From Anabaena sp. 4-3 (GTDB lineage Bacteria > Cyanobacteriota > Cyanobacteriia > Cyanobacteriales > Nostocaceae): a DNA stretch of 64,000 nucleotides. Position numbers and translations under genes: made by a program. Location: positions 93,803 to 157,802 of the forward strand of contig NZ_LUHJ01000014.1 of assembly GCF_001597745.1 (NCBI RefSeq), given 5' to 3'. Below, one piece after another: positions 25,413-33,555 of the stretch; position 1 is the stretch's first letter, and the number at the start of each line of letters is the position of its first letter. A model generated the notes under the pieces. The model saw only the letters and a list, made by a program, of their open reading frames with translations, was not told where the DNA came from and did not search any database.

Positions 25413-27011
25413 ATGTACAAACAAAAATCGAAATTAAAAAATAGGCGAATTTCCGCAAGAAAATCCGCTAAAACCATTCAATTCAACTCAAAAAGTAAGT
25501 TATTCAATTTAGTTAAGCGACTTTCTCCGAGTTGGCAAGCTTGCTTACCAATAGCTTGTTTAATTGTGTTGGGATGGGGTTATGCGGCGGTTGCACAAAG
25601 TCCAGCAGCCGAGCAAACCACAGCAGAATTGAAAACAGAATTGAAAGTTGCCCTAGACACGCTTTGGGTAGCGATCGCCGCCTTTTTGGTATTCTTCATG
25701 AATGCTGGTTTTGGAATGTTAGAAACCGGCTTCTGTCGCCAGAAAAACGCCGTTAACGTCCTCGCCAAAAACCTGATTGTCTTTGCTCTCGCCACCGTGG
25801 CTTTTTGGGCAATTGGTTTTGGTTTCATGTTTGGCGATGGCAATGACTTTATTGGTTTAAACGGCTTTTTCCTAACAGGAGCCGATAACAGTCCTACCAC
25901 GGGAGATGCTTATCAAGGTGTCTTTAGTGCATTAAGTTGGGCTGGTGTACCACTAGCTGCCAAATTTTTATTTCAGTTAGTGTTTGCGGGAACAGCAGCC
26001 ACAATCGTTTCTGGTGCAGTTGCAGAAAGAATCAAGTTTGTTGATTTCTTAATTTTCAGCATTTTACTTGTAGGTATCGCTTACCCGATTACCGGACACT
26101 GGATTTGGGGGGCTGGTTGGTTAGCAGACAAAGGCTTTTGGGATTTTGCGGGTTCTACAGTAGTTCACTCAGTCGGTGGCTGGGCGGCTTTGATGGGTGC
26201 AGCATTTCTTGGCCCCCGTATCGGTAAATATCAAGATGGTAAAGTTGTGGCTCTACCCGGTCACAATATGAGTATTGCCACTCTCGGCTGTTTAATTCTG
26301 TGGTTAGGTTGGTTTGGTTTTAACCCCGGTTCGACAATGGCAGCTGATCCCAATGCCATTACTCACATCGCCTTAACAACTAACATGGCTGGTGCAGTTG
26401 GTGGTATTGCTGCGACTGCGACAGCTTGGTGGTATTTAGGCAAACCAGACTTGTCGATGATTATCAACGGTATTCTGGCAGGTTTAGTAGCGATTACAGC
26501 CCCTTGTGCTTATGTCAGCATTCCTAGTGCTGTGATTATTGGTTTGATTGCTGGTGTATTAGTAGTTTTTGCAGTCACAGTCTTTGACAAACTTGGTATT
26601 GATGATCCAGTAGGTGCTACCTCCGTTCACCTGGTTTGTGGTGTTTGGGGGACTCTGGCAGTTGGTTTATGGGCTGTTGGGCCTGGTGTTTATTCCTGGT
26701 ATGGTGAAGGTGCTGGGCCTGTTAAGGGCTTATTTGCTGGTGGTGGCTTAGAACAGTTAGGCATCCAGTTTTTAGGCGTGATTTCTGTCGGTGGTATGAC
26801 TGTGCTAATTAGCAGTATCTTTTGGTTAGTGCTGAAGGCGACTTTAGGTATCAGAGTCACCAGAGAAGAAGAATTGGAAGGTTTAGATATCGGTGAACAC
26901 GGTATGGAAGCCTACAGTGGATTCCTCAAAGAAGCTAGCCCTGGCGGATTTGCAGACGGTGGTAAATTTGGCGGCTACTCATCAGGTGAGGATTTGTCCA
27001 AAACAATTTAA
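25413..27011 (+). CDS. amt1: Ammonium transporter (Amt family), 532 aa
   Basis: Second of three amt paralogues. Basic N-terminus, signal-like helix at about residues 45-65, then 11 helices. Pore His residues are in [13 protein letters not shown] and [34 protein letters not shown] is the usual first helix; the PII-interacting tail reads [14 protein letters not shown]. Longer than typical (532), because of extensions at both ends. Good start ATG with GAGGAG upstream. It ends at a strong terminator, after which the minus-strand TOMM genes converge on it. In relatives the third amt gene follows directly (recalled, not checked here). Confidence 0.9.
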   Translation: MYKQKSKLKNRRISARKSAKTIQFNSKSKLFNLVKRLSPSWQACLPIACLIVLGWGYAAVAQSPAAEQTTAELKTELKVALDTLWVAIAAFLVFFMNAGFGMLETGFCRQKNAVNVLAKNLIVFALATVAFWAIGFGFMFGDGNDFIGLNGFFLTGADNSPTTGDAYQGVFSALSWAGVPLAAKFLFQLVFAGTAATIVSGAVAERIKFVDFLIFSILLVGIAYPITGHWIWGAGWLADKGFWDFAGSTVVHSVGGWAALMGAAFLGPRIGKYQDGKVVALPGHNMSIATLGCLILWLGWFGFNPGSTMAADPNAITHIALTTNMAGAVGGIAATATAWWYLGKPDLSMIINGILAGLVAITAPCAYVSIPSAVIIGLIAGVLVVFAVTVFDKLGIDDPVGATSVHLVCGVWGTLAVGLWAVGPGVYSWYGEGAGPVKGLFAGGGLEQLGIQFLGVISVGGMTVLISSIFWLVLKATLGIRVTREEELEGLDIGEHGMEAYSGFLKEASPGGFADGGKFGGYSSGEDLSKTI

Positions 27012-27049
27012 CAGAGTAGAACAGTTTGTATATCTGGCTTGTGATCACA

Positions 27050-27094
27050 ACCCGCTCCTCCAACTTTTGGTGTTTTTAGAGGTGGCGGGTTTTT
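27050..27094 (+). terminator. Intrinsic terminator of the second amt gene
   Basis: AACCCGCTCCTC pairs with GAGGTGGCGGGTT, followed by TTTTTCTT. GC-rich stem with U-run about 40 bases after the amt stop and just before the converging SagB-type gene. Confidence 0.8.
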
Positions 27095-27125
27095 CTTGAG
27101 CAAATCCACCGAGGAATTACGTATA

Positions 27126-27866
27126 TTAGGGTATAGCAGTAGCCTCACTGCCAACAGCCAGACAGTAAAGCGCAGCATGACGTTGACCATCAATACCTAA
27201 AATATGATTGACGCTCATATCGTGGAATCCACCGATACAAAGACTACCAAGCCCTAATTCCACAGCCATCAGACAGATATTCTCAGCTTGATGACCGGCT
27301 TCCAGCAGAATAAAACGATAGCCGCGTGTACTATATTTGCAGAGCGATCGCATGAAAACGCCAGTCAGAATCAACAGGGCATTGGCATTAGCAATATAAT
27401 CCTGTTGTAATAAGGGCGTAACAAAATCTTGAGGTGTAGACTCATTCACCCAATGCAACCCATGATGGCGCGGCTCATAGTGGTATAGTCCATCAGATAA
27501 ATCTGACACTGCCCGTGTAGAGACAAATAGCTCAATCGGAAACAGTCCACCAGCAGACGGAGCATTTCGCCCTTCGTAAGCATAGCCTTCTACCTGACGC
27601 AACCCATTAATACCACAGGCTGCATCCAATAATTGAGCCAAATCAATCAATGGCATCTGGGTATTTTGAAAATCCCTTACCGAATGACGTTTTCTTAATA
27701 GATTGGTGAGGTAGTTATCTGATGGTACTGCTGGCAACTCCCGAATAGGTGCCTCTGGCATATACCGCATTTCCGTAGCCGGAACCTGTTTGGTATGACC
27801 TCCTGGTGGTGGAGAATTTAAATGATAGAGAAGAGTTAGTTCCAGAGGCTCATTAGCTTTGTACAT
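27126..27866 (-). CDS. SagB-type azoline dehydrogenase (FMN, nitroreductase fold)
   Basis: Oxidises thiazolines/oxazolines in a modified peptide to thiazoles/oxazoles using FMN. 246 residues. Nitroreductase-fold landmarks: RKRHSVRDF near residue 58 (FMN phosphate), RNAPSAGGLFPIELFV in the middle, and FILLEAGHQAENICLMAVELGLG plus CIGGF at the C-terminal FMN/dimer region (longer helix abbreviated). The length and order fit the SagB/McbC oxidase family rather than general nitroreductases. It is the last gene of a minus-strand operon: E1-like, YcaO, SagB, with 18 bases after the YcaO stop. It should therefore give aromatic azoles in the final product. Confidence 0.88.
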   Translation of the reverse strand: MYKANEPLELTLLYHLNSPPPGGHTKQVPATEMRYMPEAPIRELPAVPSDNYLTNLLRKRHSVRDFQNTQMPLIDLAQLLDAACGINGLRQVEGYAYEGRNAPSAGGLFPIELFVSTRAVSDLSDGLYHYEPRHHGLHWVNESTPQDFVTPLLQQDYIANANALLILTGVFMRSLCKYSTRGYRFILLEAGHQAENICLMAVELGLGSLCIGGFHDMSVNHILGIDGQRHAALYCLAVGSEATAIP

Positions 27867-27884
27867 TGCTGCAATTTCCTAATT

Positions 27885-29198
27885 TTACGCGATGGGATGG
27901 GGGCAGGGATTGAGGTCAGCTTCAGTACGACGACCACCATAACCCAACCGTTCTGGAACTTCAAACAAACGCCGTGAGCCTAATGGCTCTTGCCCAAGTC
28001 CAAAATATATCGGCACTAATTCAGTTGCTAAAGTCCTGACTACTCGAAAACCCACCGATGCAATGTCAGGGGTGGTAATATCAACTAAATATGCTTCCAC
28101 ACCCACTGAGTTTAATTTTGTCACCACTGTTTGCAACTTCTCAACTTCTGATTGAGATGTGTCAGTAGGTAAATCTTCGACTTTGAGCGATTGGTCATGT
28201 TTCAAGAGAAAGTCTAACTCACCCAGCCGTGCTGTTGTATAGAAAAAAGCACTATGATCATCCATACTTTGGACATCATCATATTTGTGGAGATGAGAAC
28301 CAGCACCGTTAGCCATCCGTTCCAAATCACCAGGGCGGGCTTGACAAATTTCAAATATTGCTTTGCGTAGTGCCGTTTGGCCATCAAGATGACATCCCAA
28401 ACCGATAACTACAGCCGGCCCTTGACCTGAATGATCAATGGCGATCGCTACCACCACAGGCACTTTTACATCAGTGGTAAAATCGAATGCCATTAACTCA
28501 ATCTCAAATCTGGCATAATTACGTGCAATTTCTGACATGATTCCTGGTTGGTGGTCAAAATATATTCTTGGCGCAGGTAAGCGATTTAACCAAGTAACGA
28601 TTAAAGCATCACGCTCAATCAACTCGCACAAGCCACCATAAGCCGCAGATTCTAAACAAGAGCCTGTAGCCATGCCATTAGAAGAAGCTGGTACAATATC
28701 ATCTCCTGGTTGTTCACCGCACCAGTCAAGATAAGTTAAGGACATGGGGACGAAAACTTGACGGTTGCTGCCAAGTACCTGAGCTGCAATCCATGAAGTC
28801 TGCACTGTGGGATCAAAAGCCGGAAAAGGGAAATTCAAGTCAGAGTATTGTCGCTCAGAAAAAGAGTAAAAAGTTGGTGGAGGCAGGGCGCGATCGCCTA
28901 ACTCTGCGTAGCTACTAACAACTATTCGCCGACGATCAACAATCCCTCCACAGTAGCGTTCCAAGGATTCACCAACAGCACCTAAAATTGCCTGCTCATC
29001 AGTCACGCCCTTGCCTACACCGAAGCGTAAATTTTCGACTTGCTGTTTGCGAATTTGGTAATTGGCTAATTCAGCCTGCCATAAGACTGGCAATTCACAC
29101 TCTGTATATGGCTTACTGATTCTTTCCATTGCTCGGATGATACCAGTATGCGGGCTGACCAAATCCCGCCAACGCGGACTAGCTACTACTGCATTCAC
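27885..29198 (-). CDS. YcaO cyclodehydratase of a TOMM cluster
   Basis: ATP-dependent enzyme that phosphorylates the amide backbone and closes Cys/Ser/Thr into azolines. Motifs: VGKGVTDEQAILGAVGESLERYCGG and PASSNGMATG..LCELIERDAL hold the ATP/Mg-binding Glu residues (shortened here). The C-terminus ends NPCPHPIA, i.e. PxPxP, the end motif of azoline-forming YcaO enzymes. The frame opens at TTG 29234, but GTG at 29198 is a better start: it has AGGAG eight bases upstream and overlaps the TGA of the E1-like gene in a GTGA, giving tight translational coupling. This makes a protein of about 437 residues. All partner genes lie in the same cluster. Confidence 0.9.
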   Translation of the reverse strand: MNAVVASPRWRDLVSPHTGIIRAMERISKPYTECELPVLWQAELANYQIRKQQVENLRFGVGKGVTDEQAILGAVGESLERYCGGIVDRRRIVVSSYAELGDRALPPPTFYSFSERQYSDLNFPFPAFDPTVQTSWIAAQVLGSNRQVFVPMSLTYLDWCGEQPGDDIVPASSNGMATGSCLESAAYGGLCELIERDALIVTWLNRLPAPRIYFDHQPGIMSEIARNYARFEIELMAFDFTTDVKVPVVVAIAIDHSGQGPAVVIGLGCHLDGQTALRKAIFEICQARPGDLERMANGAGSHLHKYDDVQSMDDHSAFFYTTARLGELDFLLKHDQSLKVEDLPTDTSQSEVEKLQTVVTKLNSVGVEAYLVDITTPDIASVGFRVVRTLATELVPIYFGLGQEPLGSRRLFEVPERLGYGGRRTEADLNPCPHPIA

Positions 29199-30325
29199 GG
29201 TGTTTTCTCCTGACGTTGGGAACAATGAGGGCAACCAGGTTTCTTCAGTACAACATTGTGAGTCAGCTGTGTAGTGATTAAATCTAGATGCAGTAATTTA
29301 CCTTCAGTAGCGATTGGCAAACCCAGCAACATCTTTAATGCGTCAAGGGCTAAGTAACTACCAACTAAGGTATAACCTATCGGTAAGTTTTCTCGGAGCC
29401 GTGGTTGAGAACGCCGTTCTCGGTTGAGAAACTGCTCAAGTGCCAATTTTGCCTCTGGAAGCTTGGCGCAAGCCATAGACCGCAGCCGATAGCAGAGATA
29501 ACAAGGGCCATCCTCAAAAAATACTAACGGCCCCACAGTTGCCTCCACCCCAGCTGCTCCCCCTGGGAGCAATGGGCGTTTCATCTGCAAACATAGTCTG
29601 TTGAGACGATACGCTAAATTGACTGATACTGCATCGGTGGCAACAACAACCAAGTCAACGTCTTGAATTGATTTACTGACTATTTCATCATTATTTAAAG
29701 GATCTGTCACACTCTCAGTTTCGGTGACTCCTGCCATCGCCTCAATTCGTTGAGCAGCTTCCACCACTCGCTCAGTACCAACTTGATTTAAGTCCCTACC
29801 CGACATCATCAGCACATCAGAGGGAACTATATCAGCATCATCGCACAGACGCATAAAACCAATTCCAGAACCAGCTAATGTCATTGCGGCTACTAATCCT
29901 GAACCTCCTAGTCCAAATACAGCTATTCGAGCATTGGCTAATTGTTTCTGAGCGTCCTTTTGCTCAAAACCTAACTCATGGTAAAGACTCAGTTGAGGCA
30001 GCAATTGAGCGCGACGAGCTAAATCAATTGCATCTTCCTCAAAATCTTCTACTAAACGATGGTCAATTAAAAATTCTAAACATTTATCTAATGAAGAATT
30101 TGTGATTTTTTCTTGGACAGCATGACGTATTTCTCCTACGGTTCGGCTGCCATCCAGTAAAGGAAAAACAACTCTATCTACATCGTGCAGAGATTGACCT
30201 TTAACTTCTAATGTTCGCCGCGTTGTATTAAATATCATACTTTCCCCATCATGTTCATCTGAGGGGATAACGCGAATAACAAGATGTTCTAGCAGACGCA
30301 ATCGCTTACTATCATTTAATTTCAT
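29195..30325 (-). CDS. E1-ubiquitin-activating-like TOMM partner (C protein) with RRE
   Basis: 376 residues. The N-terminal 100 residues (LVIRVIPSDEHDGES... KCLEFLIDHRLVED) look like the RiPP recognition element that binds the precursor leader. The central ThiF/E1 fold has VFGLGGSGLVAAMTLAGSG and the loop RLCDDADIVPSDV. Two CxxC pairs (PCYLCYRL and GCPHCSQ) form the structural zinc site. In TOMM systems this protein delivers the peptide to YcaO and stimulates it. It is followed by YcaO with a four-base overlap and preceded, across 236 bases with a terminator, by the precursor gene. Confidence 0.88.
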   Translation of the reverse strand: MKLNDSKRLRLLEHLVIRVIPSDEHDGESMIFNTTRRTLEVKGQSLHDVDRVVFPLLDGSRTVGEIRHAVQEKITNSSLDKCLEFLIDHRLVEDFEEDAIDLARRAQLLPQLSLYHELGFEQKDAQKQLANARIAVFGLGGSGLVAAMTLAGSGIGFMRLCDDADIVPSDVLMMSGRDLNQVGTERVVEAAQRIEAMAGVTETESVTDPLNNDEIVSKSIQDVDLVVVATDAVSVNLAYRLNRLCLQMKRPLLPGGAAGVEATVGPLVFFEDGPCYLCYRLRSMACAKLPEAKLALEQFLNRERRSQPRLRENLPIGYTLVGSYLALDALKMLLGLPIATEGKLLHLDLITTQLTHNVVLKKPGCPHCSQRQEKTP

Positions 30326-30561
30326 AGGGTTGCTTTGATTGTCCTAGTTTTATAAAATATGAGTAAAACTGCAAAAAAGCTAACTCTTGAAGCTAAAATA
30401 TCATCTGACAAATCACCCAATAGGATATGAAGTTATATTTGATTTAGCTCATAGTCTCTATTTGAAAAACTAATTTCTAATTCTAATAAGTAAAAAAACG
30501 AGTCTTTCTTGAATTAATATTTAATTAAAACTCAAGAAAAACTCGTTTTAAAATATTAATA
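30326..30561. other. Spacer between TOMM precursor and maturation genes
   Basis: 236 AT-rich bases. It contains the intrinsic terminator of the precursor transcript at 30488-30549; the remaining ~160 bases could hold a separate promoter for the E1-YcaO-SagB genes, but I see no clear boxes. Confidence 0.5.
30488..30549 (-). terminator. Intrinsic terminator/attenuator after the TOMM precursor
   Basis: Two 18-base arms (30495-30512 and 30532-30549) pair with one mismatch around an AT-rich loop. Read on the minus strand the second arm ends ACTCG followed by seven T. It lies 13 bases after the precursor stop, so most transcripts should end here, giving excess precursor mRNA over the maturation genes. 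Confidence 0.8.
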
Positions 30562-30909
30562 TTAGTTGCCAAATTCAAGGTCTAAATTCTCTTCCATCAC
30601 ATCTGATCCTGATTCCAAACTACTGAAACTACTAAATTTTCTACCACAGCGACGATAACATTTGCGCCCACAGTAACGACATCGACTCCAGCAGTATCCA
30701 CCACAATATCCACCGCAGTATCCACCGCAGTATCTACGGCATCGACTAACCCATCTTTGGCTAGTTTCAGAATCCAACACTCCTGGTAAAACTAATTTTT
30801 CTAAAGCAGCGATTTCTTCTTTAGACAGCAGCGTTTGTTCTAATTTATCTTCGCTGTCTACCAAATACATTTCTAATGTTTGGGTGGTCAGTTTTTCTTC
30901 TGCAAGCAT
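30562..30909 (-). CDS. TOMM precursor peptide with YCGG repeats, 115 aa
   Basis: The open frame starts at TTG 30933, but ATG at 30909 has a good AAAGGAGAA seven bases upstream. Leader of about 52 residues, acidic and helical (LSKEEIAALEKLVLPGVLD). The core has nine Cys: SRCRRYC, then GGYC three times, then WSRCRYC, GRKC and YRRC. After it comes a Ser-rich stretch (KFSSFSSLESG) and an acidic end DVMEENLDLEFGN. The Cys-rich, Gly/Tyr/Arg-rich core is a plausible substrate for the adjacent YcaO/SagB enzymes. A 25-residue acidic tail after the core is unusual and may be a follower. No close described precursor family comes to mind. It is separately transcribed. Confidence 0.85.
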   Translation of the reverse strand: MLAEEKLTTQTLEMYLVDSEDKLEQTLLSKEEIAALEKLVLPGVLDSETSQRWVSRCRRYCGGYCGGYCGGYCWSRCRYCGRKCYRRCGRKFSSFSSLESGSDVMEENLDLEFGN

Positions 30910-31543
30910 TATTCTTTCTCCTTTTAGCTGCAAACCAATACCTGTGTTTCAATCTGTTTAAGAGTTATTGCACAGTTATAGATTTTTTTTCGCATCAAAC
31001 ATTCCTAAAGTAGTATTTGAGCCTGTTAATTTGAGAAAATTCTGCAAAATACGACAACTGTTAATTACCGATTTTTATGCTTTTACAACTCTAGTTCAAT
31101 AAACAAACTTAGGCTGATAGCTAAAATGTCAACAGTTTACTGAAGTTCAAAATCAATTGGTCGTAAATATGGTAATGTCCCTCATGGACTTGATTTTACC
31201 CAAAATACTGGCTTTCAAAAAACTTTCTTTGTCTCTGGTGTTATACAGGAGTTCGTTTTGCGATTATTTAACTCCTACAATAATATCTACTTTATCTTTT
31301 TATGTTGGTATTTGTTCCTACTTAAGTAGTATTGTTTTTAGTATTGATAGTAATTTTGTTACTTCCTAAGTAGTATTATTTTTATTCTCGATAGTATTAC
31401 AGTGTCAGATAGTTGAATTAGACAAAGATTTCTCGAACAAATAAACTCTTACTGTTTGAAAAACATGGCTGTTGCTGAAAAGTCATGAATATGTTTGCAA
31501 TCTGAGAAATATTGAACTCAAATCAAAAATTAGGTTTACGTCA
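30910..31543. other. Divergent intergenic region of the TOMM cluster
   Basis: About 630 AT-rich bases between the precursor (minus) and the exporter (plus). A 31157-31369 frame has no protein character. An imperfect direct repeat of about 40 bases (TAAGTAGTATT...TATTGATAGTA and TAAGTAGTATT...TCTCGATAGTA, near 31321-31355 and 31366-31398) lies upstream of the exporter and might be an operator. A TATAAC box near 30977 on the minus strand could be the precursor -10 region. Confidence 0.45.
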
Positions 31544-33364
31544 ATGAGCGATTTAAGAGTTTGGTTTGAAGACTATACTAAAGCTTTATTTCGTTCTCTG
31601 CCTTTGTTATGGACAGCAGCACCCAGGGAAATCACCATTCTGATTGTTGCTACTTTGTTACAAGGGTTTTTACCTGCTTTAAGTGTGTGGATTACTAAGT
31701 TAGTAGTAGATACCGTAGCTACAACATTGACGGCTGGTAGAGAATTGGGTTGGACAATCTTGCTACCCTTAGTTGCGGGTTGGGTAGGTGCTTTGCTGTT
31801 AACTACGCTACTTGACCCTTGGAGAACAGCACTGCAAGGAAATCTCAACGATAAATTGATGGCTCAGATGAGTTTGGCGTTGATGCGTAAAGCCAATTCA
31901 TTCCCAGACCTGAGCCGTTTTGAAGATTCACGATTCTATGATGAGCTACAGATGTTGCAAGAACGGGTTAACTATCAACCCTTGAACTTTTTAGAGAATT
32001 TGGTGGAATTAGGGCGGTCTTTGGTGACTGTAGTGGTGATGGTGGCCTTATTGATTCCCCTAGGCTTTTGGATTCCCTTAGTAATTGCGATCGCCACTAT
32101 ACCACAGGTAGTAGTTTCTACTCAGTATGGTAAAACAATTTGGCTAACTTTGTTTGAAAACAGTCCCCAAGCGCGGAGGATGGAGTATTACACTTCAGTA
32201 ATGTTGACTGACACCTATGCTAAAGAAACTAGGCTATTTCAGTTAGGTTCATTTTTTATTGAGCGTTATCTCCAAGCATTTCGCTCTTTATATCAGACTA
32301 TGAGCCATCTGCGCGGTAAACAGGCTTTTTGGTCATCTAGTTTAGCTATTTTAAGCACCCTAGGAAATGGCTTTGCTTTTTACTGGGTAGTGCAGCAAGC
32401 ATTTCGAGGAGCGTTGAGTCCAGGTAGCGTGTTGTTATTCGTGCAGTCTTTAACTTATTTTCAGCAAAATTTAGAAGGATTTGTGGGTAATTGGTTGGAA
32501 ATATTTGAAAATGCGCTGTTTATGCAGCAATTTTTCACTTTTATCGATAGTAAAACTCCCATGCGATTGAGTTTACCTGGAGAGAAGATACCAAATCCCA
32601 TTCTTTCCGGTATCACCTTTGAAAAAGTTTACTTTCGCTACCCTGGTACTAGAAAATGGGCGCTCAAAAATGTTTCTTTTACCCTGCACCCAGGTGAAAC
32701 CGTAGCTATTGTAGGGGAAAATGGCGCAGGTAAAACCACTCTTGTCAAACTACTTGCGAGGTTATATGACCCCTCTAGAGGACGCATTTTAGTTGATGGT
32801 ATTGACCTGAAAAATTTAAATTTAGAGCAGTGGCGACAGCAAATAGCTGGAGTATTTCAGGACTTTGGACGCTACTCCCTGACTCTAGGTGAAAATATCG
32901 CTTTAGGCAACCTCAAAGCATTAGAGCATCGAGACTTACTCAGATACGCCATAGAAAAAGCCGATATCGTCAAATTAGTAGAAAAGTTTCCTACAGGGGA
33001 AGACACGCCCCTAGGTAAGCAATTTAGTGGTACAGAACTGTCTGGAGGTCAGTGGCAAAAGTTAGCTTTAGCTCGTGCTTTTGTCCGACAGGAAGCGCAA
33101 ATATTACTCTTAGATGAACCAACAGCCGCACTAGACCCCCGTAGCGAATATGAGTTATATCTGCGCTTTGTTGAATTAACAAAGGGTAAGACTACTATTT
33201 TGATTACCCATCGACTAGCTTCTGTGCGAATGGCTCACAGAATATTAGTTCTCAAAGCTGGTCGATTAATTGAAGATGGCACACATGAGGAACTTTTGCA
33301 GCATGGAGGCGAGTATACTGCCCTGTGGAATATGCAGGTTCAACAGTATGGCATTGCTGAGTGA
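31544..33364 (+). CDS. ABC exporter of the TOMM cluster (no peptidase domain)
   Basis: Half-size exporter, about 606 residues from the ATG at 31544 (MSDLRVWFEDYTKALF). The frame is open from 31472, but the upstream residues look non-native. Six-helix membrane domain to about residue 330, then ATPase: Walker A VGENGAGKTTLVKLL, Q-loop FQDFGRY, signature TELSGGQWQKLALARAF, Walker B ILLLDEPTAALD, switch His ITHRL. Unlike the 12-kb exporter it has no C39 domain, so leader removal needs another protease. It is divergent from the precursor and lies inside the cluster, suggesting export of, or immunity to, the modified peptide. A general lipid or drug exporter is less likely given position. Confidence 0.85.
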   Translation: MSDLRVWFEDYTKALFRSLPLLWTAAPREITILIVATLLQGFLPALSVWITKLVVDTVATTLTAGRELGWTILLPLVAGWVGALLLTTLLDPWRTALQGNLNDKLMAQMSLALMRKANSFPDLSRFEDSRFYDELQMLQERVNYQPLNFLENLVELGRSLVTVVVMVALLIPLGFWIPLVIAIATIPQVVVSTQYGKTIWLTLFENSPQARRMEYYTSVMLTDTYAKETRLFQLGSFFIERYLQAFRSLYQTMSHLRGKQAFWSSSLAILSTLGNGFAFYWVVQQAFRGALSPGSVLLFVQSLTYFQQNLEGFVGNWLEIFENALFMQQFFTFIDSKTPMRLSLPGEKIPNPILSGITFEKVYFRYPGTRKWALKNVSFTLHPGETVAIVGENGAGKTTLVKLLARLYDPSRGRILVDGIDLKNLNLEQWRQQIAGVFQDFGRYSLTLGENIALGNLKALEHRDLLRYAIEKADIVKLVEKFPTGEDTPLGKQFSGTELSGGQWQKLALARAFVRQEAQILLLDEPTAALDPRSEYELYLRFVELTKGKTTILITHRLASVRMAHRILVLKAGRLIEDGTHEELLQHGGEYTALWNMQVQQYGIAE

Positions 33365-33504
33365 AGCAAGAATCCCCGTATGTAGCGATAGCAAAATGCG
33401 GGGAACGTCAACTGTGGTTAAGATGATTTTTTTGTTAAGATTCCCCGAAAAATAAATTTCGAGTAACTTGCACGACAAAAATTTACTGCCAAAAGTAATC
33501 AAAT

Positions 33505-33518
33505 GTAATTAAGTATAC
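33505..33518 (+). promoter_or_regulatory. Possible NtcA site before the third amt gene
   Basis: GTAATTAAGTATAC matches GTA-N8-TAC. It lies 38 bases before the GTG start, without a TAN3T box at the right distance, so it would fit NtcA repression or a chance match better than class II activation. Confidence 0.35.
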
Positions 33519-33555
33519 AAGGTACTTGATCTGCAAGGGAAAAAGACAAAAAGAC

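Noticed and set aside
30562..30909. TOMM precursor read as a metallothionein or zinc-ribbon protein
   Set aside because: The Cys spacing is regular GGYC repeats and the gene lies in an E1/YcaO/SagB cluster, which fits a RiPP precursor better.
31157..31369. 70-codon frame in the TOMM intergenic region
   Set aside because: No ribosome binding site, hydrophobic low-complexity translation of AT-rich direct repeats.
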